DNA of 64,000 bases from Sulfuricurvum sp. (GTDB lineage: Bacteria; Campylobacterota; Campylobacteria; Campylobacterales; Sulfurimonadaceae): positions 124,001 through 188,000 of the forward strand of contig NZ_JALNYS010000003.1 in NCBI RefSeq assembly GCF_023229695.1, in the 5' to 3' direction. A model generated the notes under the pieces. That model worked only from the letters and a program-made list of their open reading frames with translations, was not told the DNA's origin and did not search any database. The translations under genes and the position numbers were made by a program. Shown here piece by piece: positions 54,004-63,246 of the stretch; positions within the stretch are counted from its first letter, which is position 1; each line of letters opens with the position of its first letter.

Positions 54004-55644
54004 TTAGACGTTGTACATCTTTGTATAGTACTCGTGCGCCATACGTCCCGAATCGAACGCAGGGATGACATCCGACATCGCACTTTTCATAATCTGTGTC
54101 CAATGTTCGGGTTTATCGTAATACATCGGGATAATTTCATTTTCCAGCAAATCCATCAAATTCTTGTTATCTTCATAATCTTGCTCCTCTACCGGTTTAT
54201 CGTGGTCGATCGGCGGAATCGTAAAGGAGTTGTACCCGTGTTTGGCAAACTCCGGATGCCATCCGTCATTCGTCGAAAGGTGGATAGAACCGTTCATACT
54301 CGCCGTCATCCCGCTGGTACCGCTGGCTTCTCTGGAAACGCGCGGGGTATTGAGCCAGACATCCGACCCTTTTTTCAAGATTTCAGACAATTCCAGCTCA
54401 TATCCCACCAAAACCGCCATATTTTTATAGCTTTTGCTGATATGGATCAGCTCATTGAAATTATTAATCGCATTGGTATCAAACGGATACGGTTTTCCGG
54501 CCCATATAACCTGAATCGGCTTATCGTGACGCTCCAGAAGTTTTCGAAAACGCTCAAAATCCAGTTTAAGAAGTCCCGGACGTTTGTATTCGGCAAAACG
54601 GCGTGCCCAGACGATCGTTAAAATATCCGGATTGAACATTTTTCCGGTTTGATCGGCAACGACATTAAACAAATTGCGTTTCAGATGCTTTTTACGGGAG
54701 ATTAATGCGTAATCTTCATGTTCATCCAATGCGGAGAGCATCCCCTTATCGGTCCAGTACCGCCGATTTTGAGCATTCGTGATATAGGTTATTTCAGAGC
54801 GTCCTTCGCAATTTTTCCACATCCGATTCGCCACTTCACCGTGAAAACGGGAAACGGCATTGGTCCGCTTGGATGCCCGTAAAGCCCCTATCGTCAAATT
54901 GAAAGCATCCTCTTGAATCCTCGTGATCCTGCGTACCGTATCCATATCCAATCCGTTGAAAAAACCGAATTTATGCAGCGTGTAAATATTGTGCTGTTCA
55001 TTGCCGGCATCTTCGGGGGTATGCGTGGTAAAGACCACCTTCTCTTTTACCTTTTCCATATCGTTGAATTTTGCATACAGTTCATACGTCAGAGGCAAGG
55101 CATGCCCTTCATTCATATGGTAGATCTCGATATTCTGCTTCAGGGCCTCGAGCACTTTCACCCCCCCGATCCCCAGAATCACCTCCTGAGAGATACGGCT
55201 CTCCTCATTGGCATCATAGAGTTTGTGGGTAATGGTCCGGGCCAAAAAATCATTTTCGGGGATATCGGTGGACAACAAAATCAGCGGGGCGGCATTGAAA
55301 ACATGGGGCGGTACATAAAATGCTTTAATATGAACCTCTTTGGAGTGGATGCACACCGTTGCCCGAACACCGAGATCCTCCATAAAGTAGTACTGTTTCC
55401 GGATAAATTCCGCTTTTAAACTGCCGTTTTCGTTCCGGGATTGATCGTAATATCCGAAACTCCATAAAATACCGACTCCGACCACATTTTGCCGAAGGTC
55501 AAACGCACTTCGCATATGGGAACCCGCTAAAAAACCCAAACCGCCCGAATAAATTTTCAATGCCTGATGAATAGCAAATTCCATGGAAAAATAAGCAACA
55601 CTGGTGCTGTATTTAGGATCAATTTCATAATCGTGTAATATCAT
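54004..55644 (-). CDS. glgP: Alpha-glucan phosphorylase-like protein, PLP lysine replaced
   Basis: A 546-residue protein of the short bacterial alpha-glucan phosphorylase type: SVAYFSMEFAIHQALKIYSGGLGFLAGSHM, VGVGILWSFGYYDQ, YHMNEGHALPL, VVFTTHTPEDAGNEQH, VWARRFAEYKRPGLL and GSDVWLNTPRVSREASGTSGM. In the segment that aligns with GTGNMK of glycogen phosphorylase, Met446 is followed by Thr447, not Lys, so no Schiff-base lysine for PLP is seen. It heads the catabolic operon. Function as a phosphorylase or a PLP-free glycosyltransferase relative are both open. Confidence 0.8.
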   Translation of the reverse strand: MILHDYEIDPKYSTSVAYFSMEFAIHQALKIYSGGLGFLAGSHMRSAFDLRQNVVGVGILWSFGYYDQSRNENGSLKAEFIRKQYYFMEDLGVRATVCIHSKEVHIKAFYVPPHVFNAAPLILLSTDIPENDFLARTITHKLYDANEESRISQEVILGIGGVKVLEALKQNIEIYHMNEGHALPLTYELYAKFNDMEKVKEKVVFTTHTPEDAGNEQHNIYTLHKFGFFNGLDMDTVRRITRIQEDAFNLTIGALRASKRTNAVSRFHGEVANRMWKNCEGRSEITYITNAQNRRYWTDKGMLSALDEHEDYALISRKKHLKRNLFNVVADQTGKMFNPDILTIVWARRFAEYKRPGLLKLDFERFRKLLERHDKPIQVIWAGKPYPFDTNAINNFNELIHISKSYKNMAVLVGYELELSEILKKGSDVWLNTPRVSREASGTSGMTASMNGSIHLSTNDGWHPEFAKHGYNSFTIPPIDHDKPVEEQDYEDNKNLMDLLENEIIPMYYDKPEHWTQIMKSAMSDVIPAFDSGRMAHEYYTKMYNV

Positions 55645-55866
55645 TTCTTCTTCTTTACTCTACTTTTTTTATAACTTTATCTAATGAATTAGAAAATTCA
55701 CCTATCATTTTTAAATTATATCCGTATTCTATCCTACTAAATCTTTGTCAAACTGCACCATTATAGTATAAAATAATCACCTATACGTTACATTTATTAA
55801 TCAATAAAGCGATAAAATACAACTCTTTTAGATTAAATTTATTGCTTCACCACACAAAGGATTTTT
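55645..55866. promoter_or_regulatory. Divergent promoter region between glgP-like gene and pgm
   Basis: A very A+T-rich gap of 222 bases. For pgm (plus strand) TTGTCA at 55746 and TATAAA at 55768 are 16 bases apart. For the minus-strand operon a TATAAT box lies at 55720-55715. Shine-Dalgarno AAAGGA is seen before pgm; the glgP-like gene has only AAGAAGAAG. No operator palindrome was recognised. Confidence 0.5.
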
Positions 55867-57501
55867 ATGAGCATTCACCCTTATGCAGGAAAAAAAGTAC
55901 CAAAGTCAGCCTTGATCAATGTCCCGGAACTGATCAGTGCTTACTATGTTAAAATTCCCGATACAATGAAGCAAGGAGAACGGATCAGCTTCGGTACGTC
56001 GGGCCATCGCGGCTCTTCGCTTCTTCGAAGTTTTAACGAAACTCATATTTTTGCCGTAACCCAGGCGGTGTGCGACTATCGCAAACACGCGGGGATAGAG
56101 GGGCTCTTGTTTATGGGGATCGATACCCACCCTCTCTCCTATCCGGCACAACTAAGCGCTTTGCAGGTCCTTGCCGCCAACGGTGTTCAGGTCCGTATTG
56201 CCCAAGACAACGGCTATACCCCTACCCCCGTCATCTCACACGCCATCTTAACCCACAACACCGACACCTCCGCGCAATGCGACGGAATCGTGATCACCCC
56301 ATCGCATAATCCCCCGGCTGACGGCGGTTTCAAATACAATCCCCCGCATGGAGGGCCTGCCGATACCGATGTTACCGGATGGATCGAAACACGTGCCAAC
56401 GCCATTATGGAAAACAAGATGGAGGGGGTGCGGAAGCTCCCCCTCGAAGAGGCCCTTAATGCCGAAAACGTGGCGGAATACGACTTTATAACCCCGTATG
56501 TGGAAGATCTTCAAAATGTCATTGACATGGAAGCGATAGCCGCATCGGGGATCCGTATCGGAGCCGATGCGATGGGGGGATCGGGAATGGCCTATTATCC
56601 GGCCATCAAAAAGCGTTACGGACTCAATATGGAGATTTTTAACGATACACTTGATTCGACGTTCTCTTTTATGCACTGCGACAAAGACGGAAAAGTCCGT
56701 ATGGACTGTTCTTCCCCCTACGCAATGGCCGGTCTCGTAGCGTTCAAAGAGGATTTTGATATTGCCTTCGGAAACGATACCGACTTTGACCGTCACGGCA
56801 TTGTGACCAAAAGCGTCGGACTCATGAATCCGAATCACTATCTCAGTGTAGCCATCGATTATCTCGCACGTCACCGCGTGGGATGGAACCATGACTTGGG
56901 AATCGGAAAAACCTTGGTCAGCAGCTCCATGATCGACCGGGTAGCCGAAGCACTGGGAAAAAAGGTTATCGAAGTTCCCGTCGGTTTCAAATGGTTCGTC
57001 AGCGGCCTTACCGAAGGGAGTATCTTTTTCGGCGGGGAAGAGAGTGCGGGGGCCAGTTTTCTGCGTAAGGACGGACGTGTCTGGAGCACCGACAAAGACG
57101 GAATCATTATGACCCTTCTCGCCGCCGAGATTCTTGCCGTTACGGGGCGTGATCCCGGCGAACACTATTTAGAACTGACCCAAAAATTCGGTGCGCCGAT
57201 CTACGCGCGTATCGATGCACCGGCCAGCAGCGAACAATGTGCGGTACTCAAAAAACTCTCTCCCGACGACGTCAAAGAATCGCTCCTCGCCGGCGAACCG
57301 ATCGAAGCGATTTTGACCAATGCTCCCGGCAACGGAGCAACTATCGGCGGACTGAAGGTCATAGCAAAAAACGGATGGTTCGCCCTGCGTCCTTCCGGCA
57401 CCGAGCCCATTTACAAAATCTATGCCGAAAGTTTTATCGGAGAGGAGCATCTTCGCCAAATTCAAAACGAAGCGCAACAGATGGTAGGAAAACTCTTTTA
57501 G
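55867..57501 (+). CDS. pgm: Phosphoglucomutase
   Basis: Interconverts glucose 1-phosphate and glucose 6-phosphate. The 544-residue protein is of the alpha-D-glucose-specific bacterial type: FGTSGHRGSS near the start, VITPSHNPPADGGFKYNPPHGGP with the phosphoserine, GNDTDFDRHGI (metal loop), FGGEESAGASF and LRPSGTEPIYKIY (phosphate-binding). It links the phosphorylase product to zwf and is transcribed away from that operon. Confidence 0.96.
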   Translation: MSIHPYAGKKVPKSALINVPELISAYYVKIPDTMKQGERISFGTSGHRGSSLLRSFNETHIFAVTQAVCDYRKHAGIEGLLFMGIDTHPLSYPAQLSALQVLAANGVQVRIAQDNGYTPTPVISHAILTHNTDTSAQCDGIVITPSHNPPADGGFKYNPPHGGPADTDVTGWIETRANAIMENKMEGVRKLPLEEALNAENVAEYDFITPYVEDLQNVIDMEAIAASGIRIGADAMGGSGMAYYPAIKKRYGLNMEIFNDTLDSTFSFMHCDKDGKVRMDCSSPYAMAGLVAFKEDFDIAFGNDTDFDRHGIVTKSVGLMNPNHYLSVAIDYLARHRVGWNHDLGIGKTLVSSSMIDRVAEALGKKVIEVPVGFKWFVSGLTEGSIFFGGEESAGASFLRKDGRVWSTDKDGIIMTLLAAEILAVTGRDPGEHYLELTQKFGAPIYARIDAPASSEQCAVLKKLSPDDVKESLLAGEPIEAILTNAPGNGATIGGLKVIAKNGWFALRPSGTEPIYKIYAESFIGEEHLRQIQNEAQQMVGKLF

Positions 57502-57510
57502 AGTTATTCT

Positions 57511-57722
57511 CTGATGTTACGCACTTTCTGGGCGAAGCCCAGAAAGTGGCAGGGACGGCCCAGCCGGCACTGCGTGTCATCGGCTCCTAAGCTAAAAAAG
57601 CCAAGCAGTTGGCTTTTTTGACGCTTGTCACCCATACAGCCCCCTGAAGCTTCCCGTATCTTTCGGATACGGGAGATTAACTCCCCTTGAAGTACCCCTT
57701 AAGACAAGGTGCGTAAGGTCAG
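57511..57722 (+). repeat. Composite palindromic repeat, copy I, long subtype
   Basis: A full-length copy of about 210 bases. The left end is CTGATGTTACGCACTTTCTG; the first stem is CACTTTCTGGGC/GCCCAGAAAGTG, a paired change from copy A. The long insert with AAAAAGCCAA/TTGGCTTTTT matches copy C. The third hairpin is CCCGTATC/GATACGGG. The right end is CAAGGTGCGTAAGGTCAG. Confidence 0.93.
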
Positions 57723-58643
57723 TTACCCTATCGCAGTACGGTTGCGCCCCCCATTTTTTGCTGCATAGAGGGCATTATCCGCACGTTTTAACAAGCCATC
57801 CCTATCCAACGCTCTATCCGAAGGGTTTGTGATAGCGCACCCGATACTGACCGTAACAACCGAAGAGACCTCCGATGCGGGGTGGGCAATGTGCAGCGCC
57901 TCTACGGCCCGGCGAATGTTCTCGGCACTTTGAGCAAGCGTTGCCTCATCGCAATGGGGAAGAAGGACGATAAACTCCTCCCCACCGTAGCGTGCCGCCA
58001 ATTCACCCCCCCGTGCACTGCTGTTGACGATAGCAGCGGCAACTTTCTGCAAACAGACATCCCCCTCTCCGTGTCCCAGAGTATCGTTGTATTTTTTAAA
58101 ATAATCGATGTCGATCATGCACAGACAGAGCGGTGTCGTGTTGCGCAGGGCGCGACGCCACTCTTCTTCATAAACGGCGTCAAATCGACGCCGGTTCGGA
58201 ATATGGGTGAGCGAATCAATAAAAGCATACTCTTCCAGCAACCTGGATTGTCGGCTCAGACGCAAATGGGTCTGGATCCGCGCCTGCACGATCGGAAAAT
58301 GGAACGGTTTCGTAATATAATCGACCGCCCCCACGGAAAATCCCTTCGTTTCATCCTCTACATTGCTTTTTGCCGTTACAAAAATCACCGGTATCTCTGC
58401 GGTATCAGGGTTTCCTTTTAACTGGACACACACTTCGTATCCGTCCATCCCCGGCATCATAATATCAAGCAATATTAAATCAGGCGGTACCTGTGAACGT
58501 GCAATTTCCAGCGCTTTTTCCCCTCGGGTTGCAATCTTGATTTCGTACTCTTTGCTCAATATTTTGGAGAGGATCTCAATGTTCATCGGGGTATCATCAA
58601 CGATCAAGACGATGGGTTTTCGATTAGGGGCGATGGGAAACAT
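57723..58643 (-). CDS. Receiver-GGDEF diguanylate cyclase
   Basis: A 306-residue response regulator whose output makes c-di-GMP. Receiver domain: VLIVDDTPMNIEILSKIL, LILLDIMMPGMDGYEV, YITKPFHF. GGDEF domain: DSLTHIPNRRRFD, MIDIDYFKKYNDTLGH, and the active site RYGGEEFIVLLPH. The upstream RGGE at the inhibitory-site position departs from RxxD. It overlaps the 3' end of the large hybrid kinase by 20 bases, with AAGGAAGAGG before the ATG, so that kinase is its likely partner. Confidence 0.95.
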   Translation of the reverse strand: MFPIAPNRKPIVLIVDDTPMNIEILSKILSKEYEIKIATRGEKALEIARSQVPPDLILLDIMMPGMDGYEVCVQLKGNPDTAEIPVIFVTAKSNVEDETKGFSVGAVDYITKPFHFPIVQARIQTHLRLSRQSRLLEEYAFIDSLTHIPNRRRFDAVYEEEWRRALRNTTPLCLCMIDIDYFKKYNDTLGHGEGDVCLQKVAAAIVNSSARGGELAARYGGEEFIVLLPHCDEATLAQSAENIRRAVEALHIAHPASEVSSVVTVSIGCAITNPSDRALDRDGLLKRADNALYAAKNGGRNRTAIG

Positions 58644-61600
58644 CCTCTTCCTTTATACGGGTTTGGAGTACTTTTACCGCATCGTACCCTTTTTCATAAT
58701 CAAAATTTTTCAATGCGTCTCGAAGGATGATCCACTGTCGGTCATTTCGGTATTCTCCCAGAACCCTTTCTATATTTTCAACCTCTTCGTGTTCAACAAA
58801 CTGACTATTCTGGAGCTTTTGGCCGATTATCCCCAATTGTTCCGCAACGGCATCATAATCAACCGCATGTTGACCTGAATACCCCTCCTCTTGTAATAGA
58901 CTCAACCCTTTTTGCAAACGGCTCAGAGTTTTACACATCGGATTCAACATCACCGCTTTGGAATCGGCCAGTTTGGATTCAACCTCCCTCACCTGCTCAT
59001 GCAGCGTATTGGCCCCGATTGTGGCACTCACCCCTTTGAGGGTATGTACCCACCGCCGCGCCTCCTCAAAATCACCCTTTTGCAGCATCGCTTTAAGCGG
59101 AAGGCACCCCTCCTGATACTGGTGGAAAAACTGCACGAGAATGCGGTGATACAAGGCGGTGTTTCCGGCACTGTTATTTAATCCCGCGTGCAGATCAATC
59201 CCCTCGATCTTTTGAGGGAGGTGCGTGACCGAAATCTCCGAAGGGGCAGGAGTGAGGTGTTTTCTCTCTTTAAAACAAGGAGAGATCCAACGTGTCAAAA
59301 CATGGGCCATCGTAACGATATCGATCGGTTTTGGAAGATAATCATCCATTCCCGCTTCCAGGCACGCCTCTTTATCATTTTGCATCGCAGCAGCCGTCAT
59401 CGCGATAATCGGGGTATCGTCTTTGCGTCTGCGGATTATTTTGGTCGCTTCGATCCCATTCATCACCGGCATCTGATAATCCATCAGTATCCCGTCAAAA
59501 CGGCGCTTTTCGAGAAGCTCAACGGCTTGGAGCCCATCCGTCACGGTGGTCACTTCAATCCCCATTTTCCGTAAAAAGTCCCCCTCGACTTGTATGTTGA
59601 TCTCATTGTCCTCTACCAATAGAACCGATGCCCCACGGATCGGGGAAGAGATCACAATGAAATCATCCTTGTTCTCTCGGAGTGAACCTCTGGATTTCAA
59701 ATTCTCGGTACCAAGATCGGCAATCGCAAAATCAGCGGTAAAGGTAAACGTCGATCCGACCCCCTCCTCGCTTGAAAACTCCAGTTTTCCCCCCATCAAT
59801 TCGGCAAGACGTCTGGAGATGGAAAGCCCCAGACCGGTCCCTCCGTATTTACGGGTAATACTCTCATCCGCTTGGGAAAACATGGTAAACAATTTGGAAT
59901 GATCTTTGGGTGCGATACCGATACCGGTATCTCTTACGGCAAAACGCAGCGTAACACTATTGGCCGATATTTTTTCGGCTGAAACAAAGAGATCCACCTC
60001 TCCCGATTCGGTAAACTTCAGTGCATTCGAGAGAAGATTGTTCAAAATTTGGGAAATTCTTAAAGAGTCTCCGATCAATTGCGTAGGGATTTGCGGAGCA
60101 ATCCGAACAATGAGGTTCAACCCCTTTTCATCCGCTTTCGGGGCGAATAGATTGGCTCCCTGCTCGATCAGTTCATTTATATTAAATGATATTTCAGCGA
60201 TGGTCAGTTGATTGGCTTCAATCTTGGAAATATCCAGGATGTCATTAATGATCTCCAAAAGAAGCCGGGAAGATTTTTCAATTTTTTCAAGATAACGTTC
60301 CCCCTCTTGCGGTAATTTCAGCGTATGGGTCAATTGAAGCATCCCTAAGATAGCATTCATCGGTGTCCGTATCTCATGAGACATATTCGCTAAAAAATCA
60401 CTCTTGGCCCGATTCGCCGATTCGGCACTTTTCTTGGCGGCTTTCAGTTCGAGTTCATACTCTTTAATCGACGTAATATCATGATAGACGGAAAAGAGGT
60501 ACCCTTTTCCTTTTATCTCGATCATCTTAACCGATACGGTCACATCGCGTATCTCCCCGTTCTTCATTCGATGCTGCGTCTCAAAGAGTTCAAATTGTCC
60601 ATTTTTCAATGTGGCAATATGCGCTTCAATATCCTCGGGGCTCTCATGAACTTCATAATTATGAATGCTCAATCGGGCGAACTCTTCAGCGCTGTATCCG
60701 AGTGCTTCATGGCTGATTTGATTAAACTCCACCGCCCTCCCCGTCTCCGGATCCAGCAACAATATCCCCACCGGCGAAAGATCAAAGAGGGTGTGATAGA
60801 GCTCTTCCGCATCCCGAAGGGCCTGTTCATTCTGCTTGCGTTCGGTGATATCGCGGACAACACTTAAAATAGAGGGCTGATGCTGATACTCGATGAGGGT
60901 TGCATGAATCTCTACCGGAATCGTTGTTCCGTCTTTTCGACAGTGTTCCCCCTCAAACATAACATGGCCGTTTTCTTCCAGCATCCGGATCGTGGAAGGG
61001 ATTTTTTCCCGTCCTTTTGGGGTATCGATCAACGTAAGATCCTTTCCGAGAAATTCCTCCCGACTATACCCCAGACGCTCACACAAAACCGTATTAACTT
61101 CGAGAAAATTCCCGTTTAGGTCATGAATCACGATACCGTCACTCGATTTGTTAAAAATATTCCGGAAATTCATCTCCGATTCACGCAGCGACTTCTCCAA
61201 TTCAACCCGATTGGAAACATCCTTACCGGTAGAAATATAATATTTTATCTTTTGCTCTTCATCCAAAATCGGACTGATAGTCTCCTCCTCATAAAAGAAA
61301 CTGCCGTCTTTTTTCCGGTTAATGAAGGTATTGCGGTAGATTTTCCCAGAAGAGATCCTCTCCCACAGTTGCCGATAAAATTCTCTGTCGTGATGCCCCG
61401 ATTTAAAGATACGGGTATGCGATCCGATCAATTCGATGCGGCTATAGCCGCTATGTGCCGACATAGAGTCATTCACAAACAAAATAAACCCTTTGGTATC
61501 GATGATTTTGACCAGATCATCGGTCTGCTCGATCGCCTGACCAAGCATCTTTAACTGCTCTTTGGTCTCTTTGATATCGGTGATATCGATAATGGTCCCC

Positions 61601-63057
61601 ATCCCGGCAAAACGTCCGTTATACGTGATCGTATTCGTCGAAGCACGTATCGTTTTGATCAGACCCGATTTCGTCACCAGTTTAATATCATTATAAAGAT
61701 AAGGGAATACTTTCCCTTCAAGCCGTTGCTTCGTAACTTCTCTGACCCTCTCCCGAGACGATGCTTCGATAATTTCCCATGCCGCTTTCGTATACAGCTC
61801 CTCTTTGCTGTACCCTGTAAGGGATGAAAAAGCGTCATTGACATAACAATAGTGCTCGTCGTAAATGAATATCCCCATTAGCGTATTTTCGGCTATAGCT
61901 CGAAACATCTCTTCACTCTGTTGAAGCTGACGCTCTATCCGTTTGCGCTCGGTGATATCATGGGCAATGACGACAAACTGTTTTTTGTTCTCGACCTCCA
62001 TCATCTGAAGCCGTATTTCAACATCATAAACGCTCCCATCTTTGCGATGATGGCGTGTTTCAAAAAGAAGATACTCTTCCAAACCGAGATACAGAGGTTC
62101 TAATAGGGGAAGAAACGTTTCGGTTGTGTAATCCGGTTTAATATCGATCGGCGTCATCCTCATCATCTCATCGAGAGTATATCCGGTATTGTGCAGGGCA
62201 GCGCGATTGACATAGCCGAATCGGAGTGTTTCGGCATCGAAAATAAAAATCTCATTGATGGTGTTGTCGATAATTGATCCGAAAGAGAGGAGCTGATCGG
62301 TGGTTTTTTTGTAATCGGTTATGTCCAAAACGGTACCGATCAGATGTGTCGCTTCCCCCTCCTCGTTATAGAGCGTATTACCCGACTCCTGCACGTAACG
62401 GATCTCCCCGCTCTTCAAGAGTATCGGGTGCTCAAAATGATAAAAGCTCTTTTCTGCGATGCTCCGCTGAAGGGCATCATCTAATTTGGCTTTCTCTTCG
62501 GGTCTCAGGTAGGAGACAAACCGGTCATACGTGGGTACAAAACTCCGGGGTACCTCTCCGAAAATACGAAATACTTCATCCGACCACTCGATCTCATTGC
62601 TCCGTATATCCCAAATCCAGCTTCCGAGATGGGCGATGTGTTGCGCCTCTTCGAGCTGGCGACGATGTTTCTCATTTTCCGCTTCCAGTTGTTTGTCCCG
62701 GGCGAGATCTTCGTATATGGCCATGACATCGCCGTTTGGAAGCTTGATAATCTCATTTTTACGCCAACCGCTAATCCGTTCATCGCGATAAAACCCTTTT
62801 TCAAAGGTCTCGTGCCCCCCCTCCTTAAAAACACGCAGCAACACATCGTAGAGGCCGAATTCCTTCACCCCCGGAAATATATCGCATAGTTTTTTCCCCA
62901 GCAGCGCCTCTTTCTTAAACCCTTCAGTCTCTTCAGCCTGCTTGTTAAAATCGATAAAAATAAAATACTCTCCCGTATAACGGTACACCGCTACATTGAG
63001 AGGGAGAAGATCGATCGGTATATGGTAGTGGATTAAATCGTTTTGCGGGTTTGCCAT
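58624..63057 (-). CDS. Seven-PAS hybrid histidine kinase with receiver and HPt
   Basis: A 1477-residue cytoplasmic sensor with no membrane segment. I count seven PAS units of about 120 residues between 15 and 865 (for example WDIRSNEIEWSDEVFRIFGE, YCYVNDAFSSLTGYSKEEL, ILFVNDSMSAHSGYSRIELIG, FLEVNTVLCERLGYSREEFLG). Then come the H-box FLANMSHEIRTPMNAILGM, ATPase GGTGLGLSISRRLAELMGG, receiver VLLVEDNEINIQ with ILMDYQMPVMNG, and HPt RWVHTLKGVSATIGA. ATG 63057 is used, with GGA seven bases before. It forms a two-gene operon with the GGDEF regulator. Confidence 0.93.
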   Translation of the reverse strand: MANPQNDLIHYHIPIDLLPLNVAVYRYTGEYFIFIDFNKQAEETEGFKKEALLGKKLCDIFPGVKEFGLYDVLLRVFKEGGHETFEKGFYRDERISGWRKNEIIKLPNGDVMAIYEDLARDKQLEAENEKHRRQLEEAQHIAHLGSWIWDIRSNEIEWSDEVFRIFGEVPRSFVPTYDRFVSYLRPEEKAKLDDALQRSIAEKSFYHFEHPILLKSGEIRYVQESGNTLYNEEGEATHLIGTVLDITDYKKTTDQLLSFGSIIDNTINEIFIFDAETLRFGYVNRAALHNTGYTLDEMMRMTPIDIKPDYTTETFLPLLEPLYLGLEEYLLFETRHHRKDGSVYDVEIRLQMMEVENKKQFVVIAHDITERKRIERQLQQSEEMFRAIAENTLMGIFIYDEHYCYVNDAFSSLTGYSKEELYTKAAWEIIEASSRERVREVTKQRLEGKVFPYLYNDIKLVTKSGLIKTIRASTNTITYNGRFAGMGTIIDITDIKETKEQLKMLGQAIEQTDDLVKIIDTKGFILFVNDSMSAHSGYSRIELIGSHTRIFKSGHHDREFYRQLWERISSGKIYRNTFINRKKDGSFFYEEETISPILDEEQKIKYYISTGKDVSNRVELEKSLRESEMNFRNIFNKSSDGIVIHDLNGNFLEVNTVLCERLGYSREEFLGKDLTLIDTPKGREKIPSTIRMLEENGHVMFEGEHCRKDGTTIPVEIHATLIEYQHQPSILSVVRDITERKQNEQALRDAEELYHTLFDLSPVGILLLDPETGRAVEFNQISHEALGYSAEEFARLSIHNYEVHESPEDIEAHIATLKNGQFELFETQHRMKNGEIRDVTVSVKMIEIKGKGYLFSVYHDITSIKEYELELKAAKKSAESANRAKSDFLANMSHEIRTPMNAILGMLQLTHTLKLPQEGERYLEKIEKSSRLLLEIINDILDISKIEANQLTIAEISFNINELIEQGANLFAPKADEKGLNLIVRIAPQIPTQLIGDSLRISQILNNLLSNALKFTESGEVDLFVSAEKISANSVTLRFAVRDTGIGIAPKDHSKLFTMFSQADESITRKYGGTGLGLSISRRLAELMGGKLEFSSEEGVGSTFTFTADFAIADLGTENLKSRGSLRENKDDFIVISSPIRGASVLLVEDNEINIQVEGDFLRKMGIEVTTVTDGLQAVELLEKRRFDGILMDYQMPVMNGIEATKIIRRRKDDTPIIAMTAAAMQNDKEACLEAGMDDYLPKPIDIVTMAHVLTRWISPCFKERKHLTPAPSEISVTHLPQKIEGIDLHAGLNNSAGNTALYHRILVQFFHQYQEGCLPLKAMLQKGDFEEARRWVHTLKGVSATIGANTLHEQVREVESKLADSKAVMLNPMCKTLSRLQKGLSLLQEEGYSGQHAVDYDAVAEQLGIIGQKLQNSQFVEHEEVENIERVLGEYRNDRQWIILRDALKNFDYEKGYDAVKVLQTRIKEEDVSHRP

Positions 63058-63084
63058 CAAGATGTCCAAATAGAATAATAACCG

Positions 63085-63235
63085 ACCTTACGCACCTTCT
63101 CTAAAGAAGTGCGAAAAGGTTAGTAATCTCCCGTATCCGAAAGATACGGGTAGCTTCAGGGGGGGGTGCAGGGGACAAATTGTCCCCTGCCACTTTACGG
63201 GCTTTGCCCGAAAAGTGCGTAAAAATAAAATACCG
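63085..63235 (-). repeat. Composite palindromic repeat, copy J (inverted)
   Basis: On the plus strand it runs ACCTTACGCACCTTC, CCGTATCCGAAAGATACGGG, GTGCAGGGGACAAATTGTCC, then CACTTTACGGGC/GCCCGAAAAGTG and ends CACTTTTC/GTGCGTAA. It resembles copies H and I in the inverted sense and lies between the seven-PAS kinase and glgB. Confidence 0.9.
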
Positions 63236-63246
63236 GGCGAAGCCCC

